A stretch of DNA of 64,000 bases from Isoetes taiwanensis (GCA_021234155.1 JAJEKV010000408.1:62001-126000), one strand, 5' to 3'. Positions 46,490 to 59,365 are shown, counted from the first letter of the stretch. Notes: a model not told the origin generated them from the letters alone. Numbers and translations: made by a program.

Positions 46490-49412
46490 CTTGTTGACTT
46501 TGCTTAAGATATCTCCATCCTACAGAAAGAAGGTTCTGAATTTGACCAAGGATGATGAGTTTGCTCTAACTAATCATATTGAGGAGCACATGCTGACTCA
46601 GGAAGATTATGACCCAGGAGCTTTTACATGTGTTGCAAGAATGGGCAAAACGATCCTGACCAAGGTCCTATTAGATGGAGGATCACCTCTTAATGTGATG
46701 TCCCATCACATTATGAGAATATGTGGCCTTGATAAACAAAAAGGCTCAATGGTCTTAAAATCCTTCTCAAATACCAAAATCAGCCCTATGAATAGAATAT
46801 AGAATAGAATAGTTTTTTTAACGTCCATGGAGACCAATAGTTAGCAATGTGCCAATTGATGTAGAAGGAATAGTTGTTGCAGCTAACTTTGTGATTGTTG
46901 CTTTTGAAGGAATAGAGGAGAAATCAGATATTTATGATCTGGTTTTGGGAAGGAAATGGTGTCAACAGTTGATGCCAGGCCTGTGTGGTCAAAAGGAGAA
47001 TGCACTATTTCAAATGGTAAGAGAAAAGTAACACTCTACAACAAGGTAGGTGAGTTTGAAGCTTTGAACTTCATTGAAGAAGATATTCTAGTGTCAAATC
47101 CCTGTGGAGAGTTTGAGCTGAGTACAAAAGATCAAATGCTAAACTTAGAATCCCCTATGCAGGTAACTCTGCCAAAATAAGATAACTTTGCTTACTTGTG
47201 GTTTGATGGTGGTGTCTCTAAAAGATTAAGTGTGGCTTCCTCTACTGCTATTCTTAAAGACTCCTCTATTAGGTTGCTTGCAAAAGTAGGCAGAATTTTT
47301 CCAAATACAACCTCAAATATGGCAGAATACAAGGCTATGATAGCAGGCCTTCAAGAAGCCAAGAATTTGAACATTAATGAGATTGTTATCTTTGGAGATT
47401 CTCAGCTTGTTTGCAGGCAAATATTGGGTGAATACTAGGCAAAAAATGAAGACATGATCTTGCTAAGAGACTAAGCTATGGGAGAATTGACAAACTTCAA
47501 GACTTAGAAATTATGCCATGTACCAAGGGAGCAGAATTGTGAAGTTGATGCATTATGCATAAGTGTCATGCTCGAGCATTTGGCCGAGGGAGCAATTTAA
47601 GAAGGAGATTTGGAGAGAGATGATCTACAACAACTCTATCCTATCTTGGTAATCAATGCAAGTGAGGAAAAACAGGTAAAAGAGGTAAAACTGAATAAAA
47701 AAGGTCTAGATAGAGTTTTATATGTTGGAGATTTGTTCAGAGAAGAGGATGAGTCTATGGTCACCAAATTTTTTGATGAATGGAAGGATATCTTTGCCTG
47801 GGATTATGATGAATTGGTTGGTGTTGATAAAGAAGTGTGTGATTTTGAAATAAAAATCAAGGAAGGCATGAAACCTGTGGTTCAAAAGCTCAGAAGAGTA
47901 AATGCATCTCTGCTTGGTTTAATCAAAGAAGAATTATATAAAATAAAAGATGCTGTGTTATCTCAGAAATTGTAAATCCAGAATGGTTATCTTGCATTGT
48001 ATCTGTTGAAAAGAAAAATAAAACCATAAGGATTTGCATTGACTATAGGGATTTGAATAAAGCTACCATTAAAGATTGTTACCCTTTGCCTTTCTTGGAA
48101 GAAGTGTTGCATGCTGTTGCAAGAAAAGAAATCTATTCTTTCTTAGATGGTTTCTCAGGTTTTAATCAAATAAGCATAAAGGAGGAAGATCAGCCAAAGA
48201 CCTCTTTCATTACACCATGGGGAACATTTGCAATGAGGAGAATGCCTTTTGGATTGATGAATGTATCAGCAACCTTCCAAAGAGCCATGGATACCATCTT
48301 CAAGGATATGCCTCCAACTGCATTTCGTGTCTTCCTGGATGATCTCTGCTTAGGTACCTCTTTCAAAGACAGTTTTGATTGTCTGACAAGGTTATTTGCC
48401 TTATGCAGAAAAGGAGGTGTCAGCCTAAACCCAAAGAAATGTGTTTTTTTATGCTCAAGAGGGGACTTGCTGGGACATGAAGTGTCTATAAAAGGTATTC
48501 AGGTAGCAGAGAATAAAATTGAGGCTTTGAAGAAGCTTGCTCCACCCAAAACACTCAAAGGGATAAAAAGCTTCTTGGGAATGACTAGTTTTTTGAGAAT
48601 GTATGTTCTTCATTTTTTCACACACTATAAGTCCAATTTCTAACCTCACAAAGGTTGGAAAATTCTCTAAGAATGAGAGCAAGCACATTTTAGTTGATTG
48701 AAATGAAATATGCCAAGAATCCTTTGATAAAATTATCACTGCCATCTGCAATTCTATTCTGCTGAAACCTCCAGATTTAGAAAAGCCTTTTAGAACCTAC
48801 ATTAGTGTCACTAAAAAGGCAATTGGTGTGGCTTTGCTTCAAGAAGATCATGTTATTTCTTTTGCTAGCAAGATGTGGTCTGATACTGAGCTAAGATACC
48901 CCAGGCTCGGGAAGAGTGCAGCTGCATTGATGTTTCTAATAGACAGACAAGGTCATCTGTTGCAAAACAACCATACTCAAGTCTACATGAGGCAAAACCC
49001 TTTATCTCTCCTGTTTGCAAAAAAATAGCCTATGGGCTTGTAAGATTCAAGCTTATGATATTACTGTCAAGGTGGTAAACTTGGTTGAAAATCCCAGTTC
49101 TTATTTGCCATATGCTTTGTTTGAACATGAGGATCAAGAAGGATTAAATGATGTTGATTGTGTTACTAACTTGGTTGACTTACATGCAAAAGACTTGGAC
49201 TGGCAATTTGATATCAAGAATTATTTGGAGAACAATGAGTTGCCAAAAGACGTGAGTAGCAGCCAGGAAAGGAGATTCAAAGAGAAATGCAAAAAGTTCA
49301 GATTGAAGTATTGTGCAAAGTTAACAAGGAGGGAGTGTTGCTCAGATGTATGGATCCTGAAGAAGCCAAAATGATCATTGAGGCTTGTCATGAAGGTATT
49401 TGTGGTGGACAC
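46490..49412 (+). pseudogene. pol: Ty3/gypsy pol, copy B, integrase missing
   Basis: Domains in order: aspartic protease (LLDGGSPLNVMSHHIMR, ~46,670), an extra RNase H-like domain (WFDGGVSKRLSVA ~47,200, MAEYKAMIAGLQEAKN ~47,320, IFGDSQLVCRQ ~47,393), reverse transcriptase (RICIDYRDLNKATIKDCYPL ~48,030, MRRMPFGLMNVSATFQRAMD ~48,235, VFLDDL ~48,330), Ty3-type RNase H (SFASKMWSDTELRYPRLGKS ~48,860) and the start of integrase (MIIEACHEGICGGH ~49,375). Multiple in-frame stops separate the domains. Copy ends at 49,412, where sequence switches to the transposase fragment. Confidence 0.85.
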
Positions 49413-49423
49413 ACTGGGATGAT

Positions 49424-50081
49424 GATGATGTTCGAAATGGAAAGCACACCTCCACTCTTAAGAAAAATCAAATGGACTCCCTAATCAAGTACTGGGAGAA
49501 AGTTGTGACATGCTTGGAAACTGAACAGCCATGTGGGAGGGAGCTAAGAGACGGGTTCTTGCCAGAGTCAAGATGGGAGGGTTCTCAAGGTGCAAGCACG
49601 TCTAAGAATGCTCACTTGGGTCCCAACAAGGGTTCCAAGTGGTTTGTGGGAAGTAAGGCCTCAAAGCCGAAGTGGTTTGATCTTCCTGAGTGGGATCCCT
49701 TTGAGGACATCAAGGAAGGATACTTTGTGCTAGTAAGGCCTGATGATGAGGACTGTCCAATATGGTTAGGGGTGGCACTCTCTGATGTAACCACCACTAT
49801 GCCTGATGGAGAGGAGTTACGCCCCGGATTCCAAATTCAATATTGGGAGCCCATTGGGGAGACACAAGAAGGGCAACTTGAAGGAGCAATACACGACCGG
49901 CCGGGAGAAGAAGTGGAGGGCAAATTATGCTGACCCTCAAAGGAGGGAATTGGTGGAGTGTGTGGTATGGTCATATCCAAGTTCTCACGTTGCAAAGGAC
50001 AACACACACAAGATCCCAAGAAGGGAGATGGACAAGGCCATGAGCAACCTCCATGCTATATCATTGTATGAGGGCACATAA
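49424..50081 (+). pseudogene. C-terminal fragment of the DUF7869-like transposase
   Basis: Matches the end of the gene at 24.7-27.6 kb from about 26,970 onward. Its frame is cleaner than the long copy: a 177-residue frame (49,400-49,933) contains YWEKVVTCLETEQPCGRELR, PKWFDLPEWDPFEDIKEGYF and VRPDDEDCPIWLGVALS. A shift near 49,890 separates the final block. The N-terminal two thirds are absent, so it cannot work alone. Confidence 0.7.
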
Positions 50082-50252
50082 TATTGAGAAGTTTGAAAAC
50101 TATCTCAACTAGTGGTTTGTAAAATTTATGAGGAAAACAAGTAACCCAATTCTATGTGTGTCATGTGTAATTCTATTCAAGCAATCAATTCAGAAATTTC
50201 TTTTATGGTGTGTGAGTCCCATTTTCAGTCCGAGTCCCAAAATTCAAGATTT

Positions 50253-50277
50253 GTCCCACTTTAATTAAATACGACTT
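50253..50277 (-). repeat. copied right TIR of the 12.2-kb element
   Basis: Identical to 27,791-27,815 and followed by the same flanking sequence. The duplication therefore copied the transposon end together with its neighbour. Confidence 0.85.
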
Positions 50278-50697
50278 ATTAGAGAATTTTCGTTTTCTTG
50301 ATCGAGAACGAAATAGATTGTAGTATTCATCAGAAATACAATTATTTGTTCTAATTTAGCTAGATGCAGTGTCTGGGAAGGCTAAATCCGAGCAACAAAA
50401 TATTTAACGCGAGATTCCATATTGTGTTGGTAAATATCGCTTGGAGACCAGCAATTCAACCTCCAAAATATGGACATAATTGCTCGAACAGATCGCCATA
50501 GCGATTTATGGAAGCACAAAACATATAAAATTAAGATAAGAGTGTGATAAAACAGAAGAGATACGGTAGTAGGAAAACATGGAAAATGATTACATTCCCA
50601 TCATTTACATTGGCAAATAAGTACATGTGTTAATTAGGCCATTGAGAAATTAGATATTAAATTATGAGAAGAGGTGAGAACAATCGCCACGGCGATT

Positions 50698-53491
50698 TCA
50701 ATCGAAGTCTCCCGGACGTAACTGGAACAATAGCAAGCCGCTTTGATATTCTTGTAATATGTGCCCGGCCTCGGCGCTATAGCCCCGCGACATTTCCATT
50801 TTGTGTAGCCTGAATGTGAGGCATGTCAACTTTTATTGCCTCGCCTAATTTTTTCGACATGTTTGAGCCCTGATGACATTTCGGTCTCCCATGTCGCCTC
50901 GTTCCTCCTAATAATTCCTCGGCCAGAGCAGCTTGCTAAATTCGGGACTCCCATTCTTCTTTAACCGCTTGGAGTTACCGTCCTTTGCCTCATCCTCAAT
51001 TTGGGCTTCATCAGATCCTATATACTCAAACGCCGAAAGCAAGTGCGCTTCGGCTGATTTTCATGTAAGCATGGGCATTGCTGCGTCAAGCTGCTGGTTT
51101 AATAATTCTAACTTTGCGAATTTTGGATCAAGCTCCTCGCATTTCTTTTCAGCTCCTTCTATGAGGGCCCTAGCTTCTGCCAGCGTCTCTTCATAGCCTT
51201 TCGCATCTAATTTGTCCAATATGTCATCCAAATTGGTCAAATCTGTATGCTGAATAATATTTACGTCGGGCTGATCAGTATTTACTTGGTCATCCTTTAC
51301 ATTGTTTTCCTCCTCCACATGGGGGCTCGGCCTGGCCATCTTCTCCAAGGTCTCAAAAAAGGATACCAGGAAACAACATAGCTTAGCATCGTCTTCGAAT
51401 GAAACACTCCGTTTTCCCTGGATCAAAGCCACCCTAGAGGTCAGATCACGAAAAAATCAAGAACAGTCACGTCAATGGGAACTAGTTCATTAACTATGTG
51501 ATAAATGTAAGATGTCTTGGCTTGACTTTTCAAAACAAAGTCACCATCCATGTTCGCCCAAGAAAACTTAGGCTTGCCTGTAAAATACATCATGTATTTT
51601 TTCTTCATTTTTTCATCCCGCTCTTCGTTCGTAATCTCGATTTCGAATGGGAGTGCTTTTCGGGGCGTTGTTCACCTGTGTTAATCTGAGTTCCAAATTA
51701 GGCTGCAAGGGAATCACGCGAGCCTCACTTCTGTTAATGGTCACATGCGTGATGTAGTATTGGAACTCCTTGACCATCTTCTTGCTTACCTAGCCCTGCT
51801 CTTCGTAAACACCAATGGATACATGTGAACTACCTTGCACCTGACTTTGGCTATATAAGCAATTAGATAGTTAACCAGATCTCAAAAACATGACAATGTG
51901 ATAGATCTTGGCAGTAGTCATAATAGCAATCCTATTGAAGAGGTCCAGATATTTCTTTACATCCCATACTGTGGTGTACCTCCTCATGTCAATGAACACC
52001 ATTGTCGCGTTTGCGGCTCTGGTGTTTTTACAGGTATTCCGTGTTTAGTCACTCTCTAGATGGTATTTTTCTTTTCTTTCAGCTTGTTTGCTTCTTCTTG
52101 CTTAAGAATAGACCTGATTGATTCAAGAAAGACACCTGGAAGATTCCCCTGCACATGGTCCTTGTTGTAGTTAGCTTTGATATACTCAAAATCAAATCCT
52201 GCAATGTCAAGAAGCCGCTGCTCGGTAAACTTTGGAAACTTGCTTGCAAGCTCCTCAAAACTGGCATAACAATCGTCCATAATGCTACTAGCATAGGACA
52301 ACATTTCTTTGGCGATAAGAGTGAGTGTCCCGATGTCGATTGCCCTTTGTTTACAGTCACAACGACCAGCATATTCTGATTGCACTTTCAAGTATGTCTT
52401 TCCTTCTAAAATTTCATCCATTAGCTGTGAAACTTCCTCATTCGACATACCACGTAAGTAACGCAAAAAGGTTTTGCTGAAGAAATCTTTGGTGGGCCTG
52501 TCAGGCAATTCACCATGATCATCCACAAGTTTCCTGCCCGTCCACTTAGAAACAACTTGCATAAACTTGGACCAAGGCTCTTCTTGCATGAATATGAATT
52601 GCTTTTCATCTTTTAGCTCCTTCACCTTTAATGTGATGGTTGCCACCTCCACAACATCCTGCAAAATAAATAGGTCTTAAGGATCGCGGTGGCGATCTTG
52701 CCAAGCAGAAAAATAAGTACTTACCTTCCATGCAGATGTCACAGCCGTTCATGTTGGCCCTTGTGGTGGACATCCATAGGCTTTGTGTTGATTGCGAAGT
52801 TGCTGGAGCTTTTCGACGATGGGTTCCTTATAGACTGTGTTAGCAATAATATCATTACATTGTAATAGATAATTGTATATATTCTTTGTCAGTCAGATTC
52901 CCATTCAACACTCTAGTTCTTCTCCTTGCGTATGCCTTTGCAAATTCTAACCGTTGCTGAACATCACCGATGTGGGAGCAGAGCAATTGAGCAGCAAATA
53001 TACTGTGGTTGCCAGAAATGACATAAATGTTCTTTCCAGTCAAGTCCTCTGGCACTGACCATGTGACCTTCTTCCTGTTCCACATGTTAACAGATCAGCT
53101 AAAAGCAAGAGATCACAAATGACATCGTAAAACAAACATCGCTTACCTCGTAATTGGATCGAATGGTACTACATCTGCCGGTGTGAGCACTTCAGTAGGG
53201 CACGATTTAAAACTCCTCAGTAACGTCTGAACATGGTCATTCGACCGAATTCTGTGAGTCGTATTGGCGGGTGCAGATTCACAATAAAAAATGCTGACTT
53301 TAGTGAACCAATTGACTCCCATTGGATAAAACTTCTTGAACTCTTTTAATTTCTGAGTAGTTTGATCTGCCAACTTCTTTTCCTCCTCAGGATTGAATTT
53401 CGGTCGAGGAAAGGCGGCATCTTGCACTAGGATAGGTGAGAGCGGATGATGAAGCTGCGGCAATCTTGAAGATGTGGGTGTGGTGGAAGTG
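50698..53491 (-). pseudogene. ParB-methyltransferase gene, copy C, longest frames
   Basis: Same layout as copy A. The N-terminal exon (53,463-53,143), the ParB-like exon (53,085-52,855) and the central exon (52,664-52,056) are open. The central frame is a continuous 202 residues, spanning the break seen in copies A and B (DRPTKDFFSKTFLRYLRGMS). The methyltransferase-side frame reads KPKFSWANMDGDFVLKSQAK, restoring the frame broken by an extra T in copy A. The SAM-motif region near 51,440 and the C-terminal tail near 50,700-50,950 are scrambled at CTG/CAG-rich patches. The shared TGA (~52,750) and the frameshift (~52,870) remain. Confidence 0.6.
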
Positions 53492-55170
53492 AACTATATG
53501 CTAATGCATCTAATATTGACTTCTTTCTTGAGACAATTAGCCAATTCTCTGGCTGCCTTTGTTGTTCATTTGAATCTGTCCAAATATACTAATATTGGTA
53601 ATATCAATCATTCAAATTTTGCTAATATTAGGGTTTTAAATTGCAATCAAGCTTCTGTGCTATTAGGCATGCCTCTTTCTCAGAATACTTGCTTGAAAGG
53701 CCTTTGGTAGCCTATTGTTGATAGAATTAAGAGGAAGTTGAATAATTATAAAAACCGCTTATTATCCTTTAAAAGTGCGGACTCTAATTGCAAATTTCGC
53801 CTTGGCTAGTTCCTTGTTGTATTTGGTGCTGATCCTCCTATGAAGATCCTTTCTTGAAATGTTAGGGGTATTAAAGGTCCTCTTAAAAGAAGGAGAGTTA
53901 TCTCTCAAGTCAGAAACTATAATGCTGACATTATCCTTCTCCAGGAGTTAAGCTCCCAAAATTTGAAGCTTCAAATCTTGGTGATTGGATTTACCCCGGT
54001 GCCTCATCTACTTGGATTGAAGCGAGTGGTAGAAGTGGTGGTCTTGCTATTATTTGGAGAAACATTAAACATGTTTCCTTCTTCAATTCTCCTCCAAGAT
54101 GTGGGTGGTCATTTATCTACACAATTCAAGAATCTATTTTTGGTGTTGTGAATATTTATGCTTCCACCAATCGTAAAGAAAGGGAATCCCTGTGGACTGA
54201 GATCAGCTCTTGGATCTCTAGCAAGCCTACTACTGATTGGATTGTTGCTGGTGATTTTAACAACACTCCATCATGTAATATGAAGCTTGGCAACAAAATT
54301 AATATGTCTGGCTTAGAAAGAAAAAATTGGAATACCTTTATATTTGATTCCTCTTTGGTTTATGTGCCTTCTTCCATCTTTACTTTCACTTGGTCTAACA
54401 AACACAAGGGGGAGATAAAAGAGTCTACTATGCTTTGGATAGGTTTTATATCCGCAAATCCCGATTCTTCCTTTTGGGATAACTACTGCTTTCTTATCAG
54501 TGATCAATGTACTGCTATTTTTGATCATCAACCCCAATTTCTGAATACTCGTCACCTGACTCAGATTCCAAGAGATGGTAGTGTCTCTTACAAATTCAAT
54601 TGTGTCTTGCTTAACAATGACTTATTTGTAAAGGACTTCAGAGAATTTTACCAGAATATTCACATTGAAAGCAATGGTCATTCCATGAAGAAGTTCTACT
54701 CCAAAATTAAGGTGATTAAAAATTGGATGAAAGAGTGATCTAAAAGTAGACATTTGTTGAGACTAAAAGAGAAGGAAAGCTTTCTTTTATCGGATGAGGG
54801 AAATAAGGTCTCTGCTTCAAGAGGATCCTTATAATACTAGCCTTCATATTCGTGAGAAAATTATAGAGAATCATCTAAAGAATATTGAAGAAAATGAGGC
54901 TAAGAGTTCTGCAATAAAATGTAAAGTCAAGTTCAATAAGGAGATGGATTATGGTAGCTCTAAGTTCTTTTTCAAAGTGGCCAAAATAGGCTTCTTAGAA
55001 ATAGAACTGATGCAAGTACTAATTTGGATGATCCCAAACATATCAAATCCTTCTTCCAGGATAATTATGCCTCTCTTTTTTCAAGGGTCCCTCCAGGTCA
55101 TATCGATACTACCAGGAAAAAGGATTTCTTAGCTCTTATGGACACTTGCTACCATGCTATGGCAGCATAG
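53492..55170 (+). mobile_element. LINE fragment with permuted order, copy C
   Basis: Same arrangement as the copies at 31.0 and 41.3 kb. The endonuclease frame from 54,148 to 54,738 is open for 196 residues and includes WIVAGDFNNTPSCNMKLGNK. The reverse transcriptase palm is absent. Confidence 0.75.
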
Positions 55171-55774
55171 AAGAGCAAGGCACAATGTGATTTACTCATG
55201 CTTACACTTGGATTTGAACACAGATACATAAGCACAATTCATTTGAAGAGAATGCATATTTGCACATTATGAAGTGGAGACTTGAAGACCAAGGTGAGGA
55301 CATTCATGAAAGATCACACAAGCATGCTAGGGAAGGTGACTCAAGCGAGACAACTTTGAAGATTTGAAGACCCCTTGAAGTGTTCTTGGTATGTGATGTT
55401 TCCATTTCAGTTCTTGGCAGAACTATATCCTATGATCTCCATCTCAAGCCTTCCATATCCTTTGCCATGAAAACATGCCTATGTGACCTCAAATTCCATG
55501 CCTAGCTTTCATTTCCTAAAGCAAATTGGCCTAGAAGATTTTTTCTAATTAAAACTTCTCTTTCATATGTCATTCACACCACCACACACCCACCATACCA
55601 TCACCATCTTGTAAAAGCAAAATTTTCACTTGATTTGGCCATACCCATGGTCTAGGGTCGAATTCTCTCTCTAGAAGTCAAATGGTGAGAGAAAGTGCAA
55701 AATTCCTAAGGGAAGCAACAAAAGTCAAAGATTTGCCTAAAGAATGCAATTAATATGCATTAGCATTAAATTGA

Positions 55775-57343
55775 CCCATGTCATCACTTAAAAATGGCCA
55801 AGTCATCATACACATCATCTTCATTGCCATGTCACATCACACACATGTCACCTCATTGAAAATTCATTCTTTTCAAAGATTCTTCAAAATAAATGGTTTA
55901 AGATCATAAGGGTGACATGTTATCTTGCCACATCATCACCAACACTTCCACATTATCAAACACGTGTCACATTCATCACCTCCACGTCATCACATGTTTT
56001 GACTAGAAAAAATCTTCCTTGCCAGGTTGTTTGACACCTCATCATCCCTTTTTGCCATGTCATCTTCATCTTGCCTACTTGCCACCTCATTATTTCCATA
56101 CCCTCTTTAAGCCAAAAAATAAAAAATCTAGTTTTGCAAAAAAGATTCCACCATCATGGAGAGCATCAAAAAAGATTCTTTTTGCAAAAAAGAACTTTTA
56201 AAAAGGTGTTCATTCAGGCCTTCATATTGGATTTCTTGGGAAATGTGCCAGGCTACATGTTGCAAAAAAACTTTCCTATCACCCCCCCACGTGGTACACC
56301 CGGGCGTGTGGGGGCGGTGGAGGTACCGATCCCCACATGGGCATAACATGTCATAACGAATAATATCACATGTGTTATTCCTTATATATCTTGATCTTTC
56401 TTTTTGAAATTGGCCTGTGGGATGTATCGTGCTTATCTTTCAAGAACCCTAATCTCCTGCTACGCCAAGATCCGGCAAAATCCACCTGAATCAACTACTT
56501 AATCATGATCCAAGCACGTCGGATTTGCCTACATTGAACCAAGAACTCATTAACCCAACTAAAAAACAACCGGATTTGCCAAGAACGGGTCGGAACAGAG
56601 GATTTCAAAAAGGAGAAAAATGCTCAGAGTTTTTTCGAGGGCTTTGAGGCGAAAAACTGATCAAGGATCTTTGAAGAAAGACCGGTTTCGAGGGTTTGAT
56701 CTTGGATTTGCCTTCCACATACCAGATCATGCATGAATTTCTGATATTTTCTGACTGAATACTTGTTTTGATCATGTGCCCAAGACATAGAGCTTGGGAT
56801 TATTTTGCTTGATGTGTGATTCTTAATTGAATGGAAATCCGATCCTTGAGAAAATATTTGTGAAGATTTCTGTTGATATTGTGTTTGGCATCATGAAAAT
56901 ATGACAGTTATACTGAGAAGAAATCCAAGCAAAAAATCCAAAAAAGGAGCTGCCTTTTTTGAGTTAAAAAATTTACTCTCGGCCAGGAATATTGACCAAA
57001 TTTCGGCATGGTCAGGAGTGCATTTCTGAGTAATTTGCACTGATCAAGATTTGTCTAACTTTATGCCCAACATTCCTCAGGTCTTAAGTAGCTTTAGCAC
57101 CAAAAATCATAAGCAAACTCTTGCTTGTTTGCATTTGGCATCTTTTCTTGCAAGGCAGACCTTTTTCTCGTTTGGGAAAGTGATTGAGAATTGAGATTTG
57201 AGCTTTCAACTTTGTAATTTTTCACACAGAGTGGTTGCCTTAAGCAACCTGGAGGTTCTAAACCACTGAGGTTGAAGGTTTTGCCAGGAACGCCTTCAAC
57301 ATTTTGGAGGTCCTACCGAGATAATTTCCTGGAATTTGAACTC
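55775..57343 (+). other. gypsy leader or LTR region, copy C
   Basis: Matches 43,587-45,154, with a TATA-like sequence at about 56,383. Translation could begin at an upstream in-frame Met at 57,272, but the Met at 57,344 (MAPKRNNET) looks more like a gag start. Confidence 0.45.
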
Positions 57344-58372
57344 ATGGCTCCCAAGAGAAATAATGAAACATCTGAGCATGTTGAAGCACAGGAAAATCAT
57401 GAAGCCTCTGCTGCAGCACCAGGAGTAAGTATACAAGCAAATACATGTATGTCTTGCCATTACTTTGCGCAGAATATGCCAATTCCTGTTCCTACTTTTT
57501 ATCCAAGCATGAATGCTAACAATTTTCTGAAAACTTTTGAGGAGTACTATCAGGAATATGGACACAAGAAAGGTTGTAAGTTTTTTGAGTTTAAAAAGTG
57601 TTTCAAAAATGCTGAGGCCAGAGCTTGGCTTGAATATGTTATGAGTCTAGGAGCTAACTCATGGGATGAATTAGTCAAGAAATTCTTGGCAAGATTTGCT
57701 AAGTTGTTATATCCTCAGGATTTGATTTTTGAATTGCAAACCTTTCATATTAAACATGGTGAGAGTATGCATCAATATGTGGAGATATTTAATCTTTATC
57801 TTGTTAAGTGTCAAATCAACCAGATTCCCAACCATACCTTACATCTTGTAGCATCATTTATCAGAGGTTTGAGCAGCAGGCCAAGAGTACATAGGAAGAT
57901 GCTCAAGATTCAAAAGCAAGAAGTGTTTGACACAATACATAAGGCTTTTACAAAAGCCACTGAGATTGCAGATATGATTTCCTATCTTCCTGATGATTTG
58001 CACTCACCCCATGATCCTTTCTTTCCAGATTATGAGCAGGAATACATGGGACTAGGACCTGTGCCTGTCTATGCTATTCAAAAAGAAAAGAAGAAGTCAA
58101 AAATGGAAGATGCAGAAGGTCCTGTGGCCGATGTGAGAGCTGAAATAACTAAAGTATCTGAGGCTCTAATTGAGGTGACCAAACAACTTCAAGAAATGAA
58201 AAGTTCCAGACCTGACAAAATAATATATCCCCCTTACTGTTCGAGAAACACTCACTCATCTGACTACTGTTGGTATAGGCCCTGTACAAAATGTGGTAAA
58301 AGAGGGCATTTTGGTAAGGAATGTCCTGTTTGTGCATTTTGCAAAGCAGTAGGACACTATGAAGATAGATGA
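57344..58372 (+). CDS. gag: Ty3/gypsy gag, intact frame
   Basis: Structural protein that packages the element RNA. A Glu/Ala-rich N-terminus is followed by the retrotransposon-gag core (NAEARAWLEYVMSLGANSWD, LLYPQDLIFELQTFHIKHGE, LVASFIRGLSSRPRV) and a basic, helical linker. A CX2CX4HX4C zinc knuckle (CTKCGKRGHFGKEC) comes next, and then a second one (CAFCKAVGHYEDR), cut by a TGA one codon before the Cys. A one-base offset after 58,372 would supply KC. The total is about 342 codons from 57,344. The stop may be the natural gag/pol boundary or a lesion; the same base pattern in copy B argues that it is old. Confidence 0.85.
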   Translation: MAPKRNNETSEHVEAQENHEASAAAPGVSIQANTCMSCHYFAQNMPIPVPTFYPSMNANNFLKTFEEYYQEYGHKKGCKFFEFKKCFKNAEARAWLEYVMSLGANSWDELVKKFLARFAKLLYPQDLIFELQTFHIKHGESMHQYVEIFNLYLVKCQINQIPNHTLHLVASFIRGLSSRPRVHRKMLKIQKQEVFDTIHKAFTKATEIADMISYLPDDLHSPHDPFFPDYEQEYMGLGPVPVYAIQKEKKKSKMEDAEGPVADVRAEITKVSEALIEVTKQLQEMKSSRPDKIIYPPYCSRNTHSSDYCWYRPCTKCGKRGHFGKECPVCAFCKAVGHYEDR

Positions 58373-58659
58373 AGTGTGAAAGAGTATTTTTGCTAGACAA
58401 GAAAAGTCTAAATCTAATGAGCAAAGTGCTTCTGTCAGGTTTCTGCAGGAAATTGAAGAACAAGAGGAAATCGTGGCTGTACACACAAGAGCTATGAACA
58501 ATGCAAAGGACAAAGAGCCAGCACAAGTCAATGAGGATGTCAATGCTGTGAGGCATAGAGAAATCGAGCAAAACATGGTTGCACCTCCTTCCCCTTGCCA
58601 GAAATATTTGAAAAAAGATAAAGAGAGTGAGGATTTCGAGTATTTACTTAAGAACTCAA

Positions 58660-59365
58660 AAAATTAGTGTCGACTTGTTGACTTTGCTTAAGATATCTCC
58701 ATCCTACAGAAAGAAGGTTCTGAATTTGACCAAGGATGATGAGTTTGCTCTAACTAATCATATTGAGGAGCACATGCATCGACGGGGAAGATTATGACCC
58801 AGGAGCTTTTACATGTGTTGCAAGAATGGGCAAAAAGATCCTGACCAAGGTCCTATTAGATGGAGGATCACCTCTTAATGTGATGTCCCATCACATTATG
58901 AGAATATGTGGCCTTGATAAACAAAAAGGCTCAATGGTCTTAAAATCCTTCTCAAATACCAAAATCAGCCCTATGAATAGAATATAGAATAGAATAGTTT
59001 TTTTAACGTCCATGGAGACCAATAGTTAGCAATGTGCCAATTGATGTAGAAGGAATAGTTGTTGCAGCTAACTTTGTGATTGTTGCTTTTGAAGGAATAG
59101 AGGAGAAATCAGATATTTATGATCTGGTTTTGGGAAGGAAATGGTGTCAACAGTTGATGCCAGGCCTGTGTGGTCAAAAGGAGAATGCACTATTTCAAAT
59201 GGTAAGAGAAAAGTAACACTCTACAACAAGGTAGGTGAGTTTGAAGCTTTGAACTTCATTGAAGAAGATATTCTAGTGTCAAATCCCTGTGGAGAGTTTG
59301 AGCTGAGTACAAAAGATCAAATGCTAAACTTAGAATCCCCTATGCAGGTAACTCTGCCAAAATAA
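58660..59365 (+). pseudogene. pol: Ty3/gypsy protease region, copy C
   Basis: Aspartic protease that matures the polyprotein. The active-site motif is LLDGGSPLNVM at about 58,855 (DGGS where many elements have DTGA or DSGA). It is followed by FVIVAFEGIEEKSDIYDLVL and GRKWCQQL at about 59,070-59,160. Frames are broken by stops near 58,984, 59,216 and 59,365. Confidence 0.75.

Larger units (their letters stand above)
39559..49412. repeat. 9.85-kb duplicated segment, copy B
   Basis: Near-identical to 51,728-61,593 over its whole length. Its first 4 kb also matches 29,268-33,257. It begins 12 bp after the right end of the 4-kb TIR element and stops inside the gypsy integrase zinc-binding region, right after GGTGGACAC. 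Confidence 0.9.
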
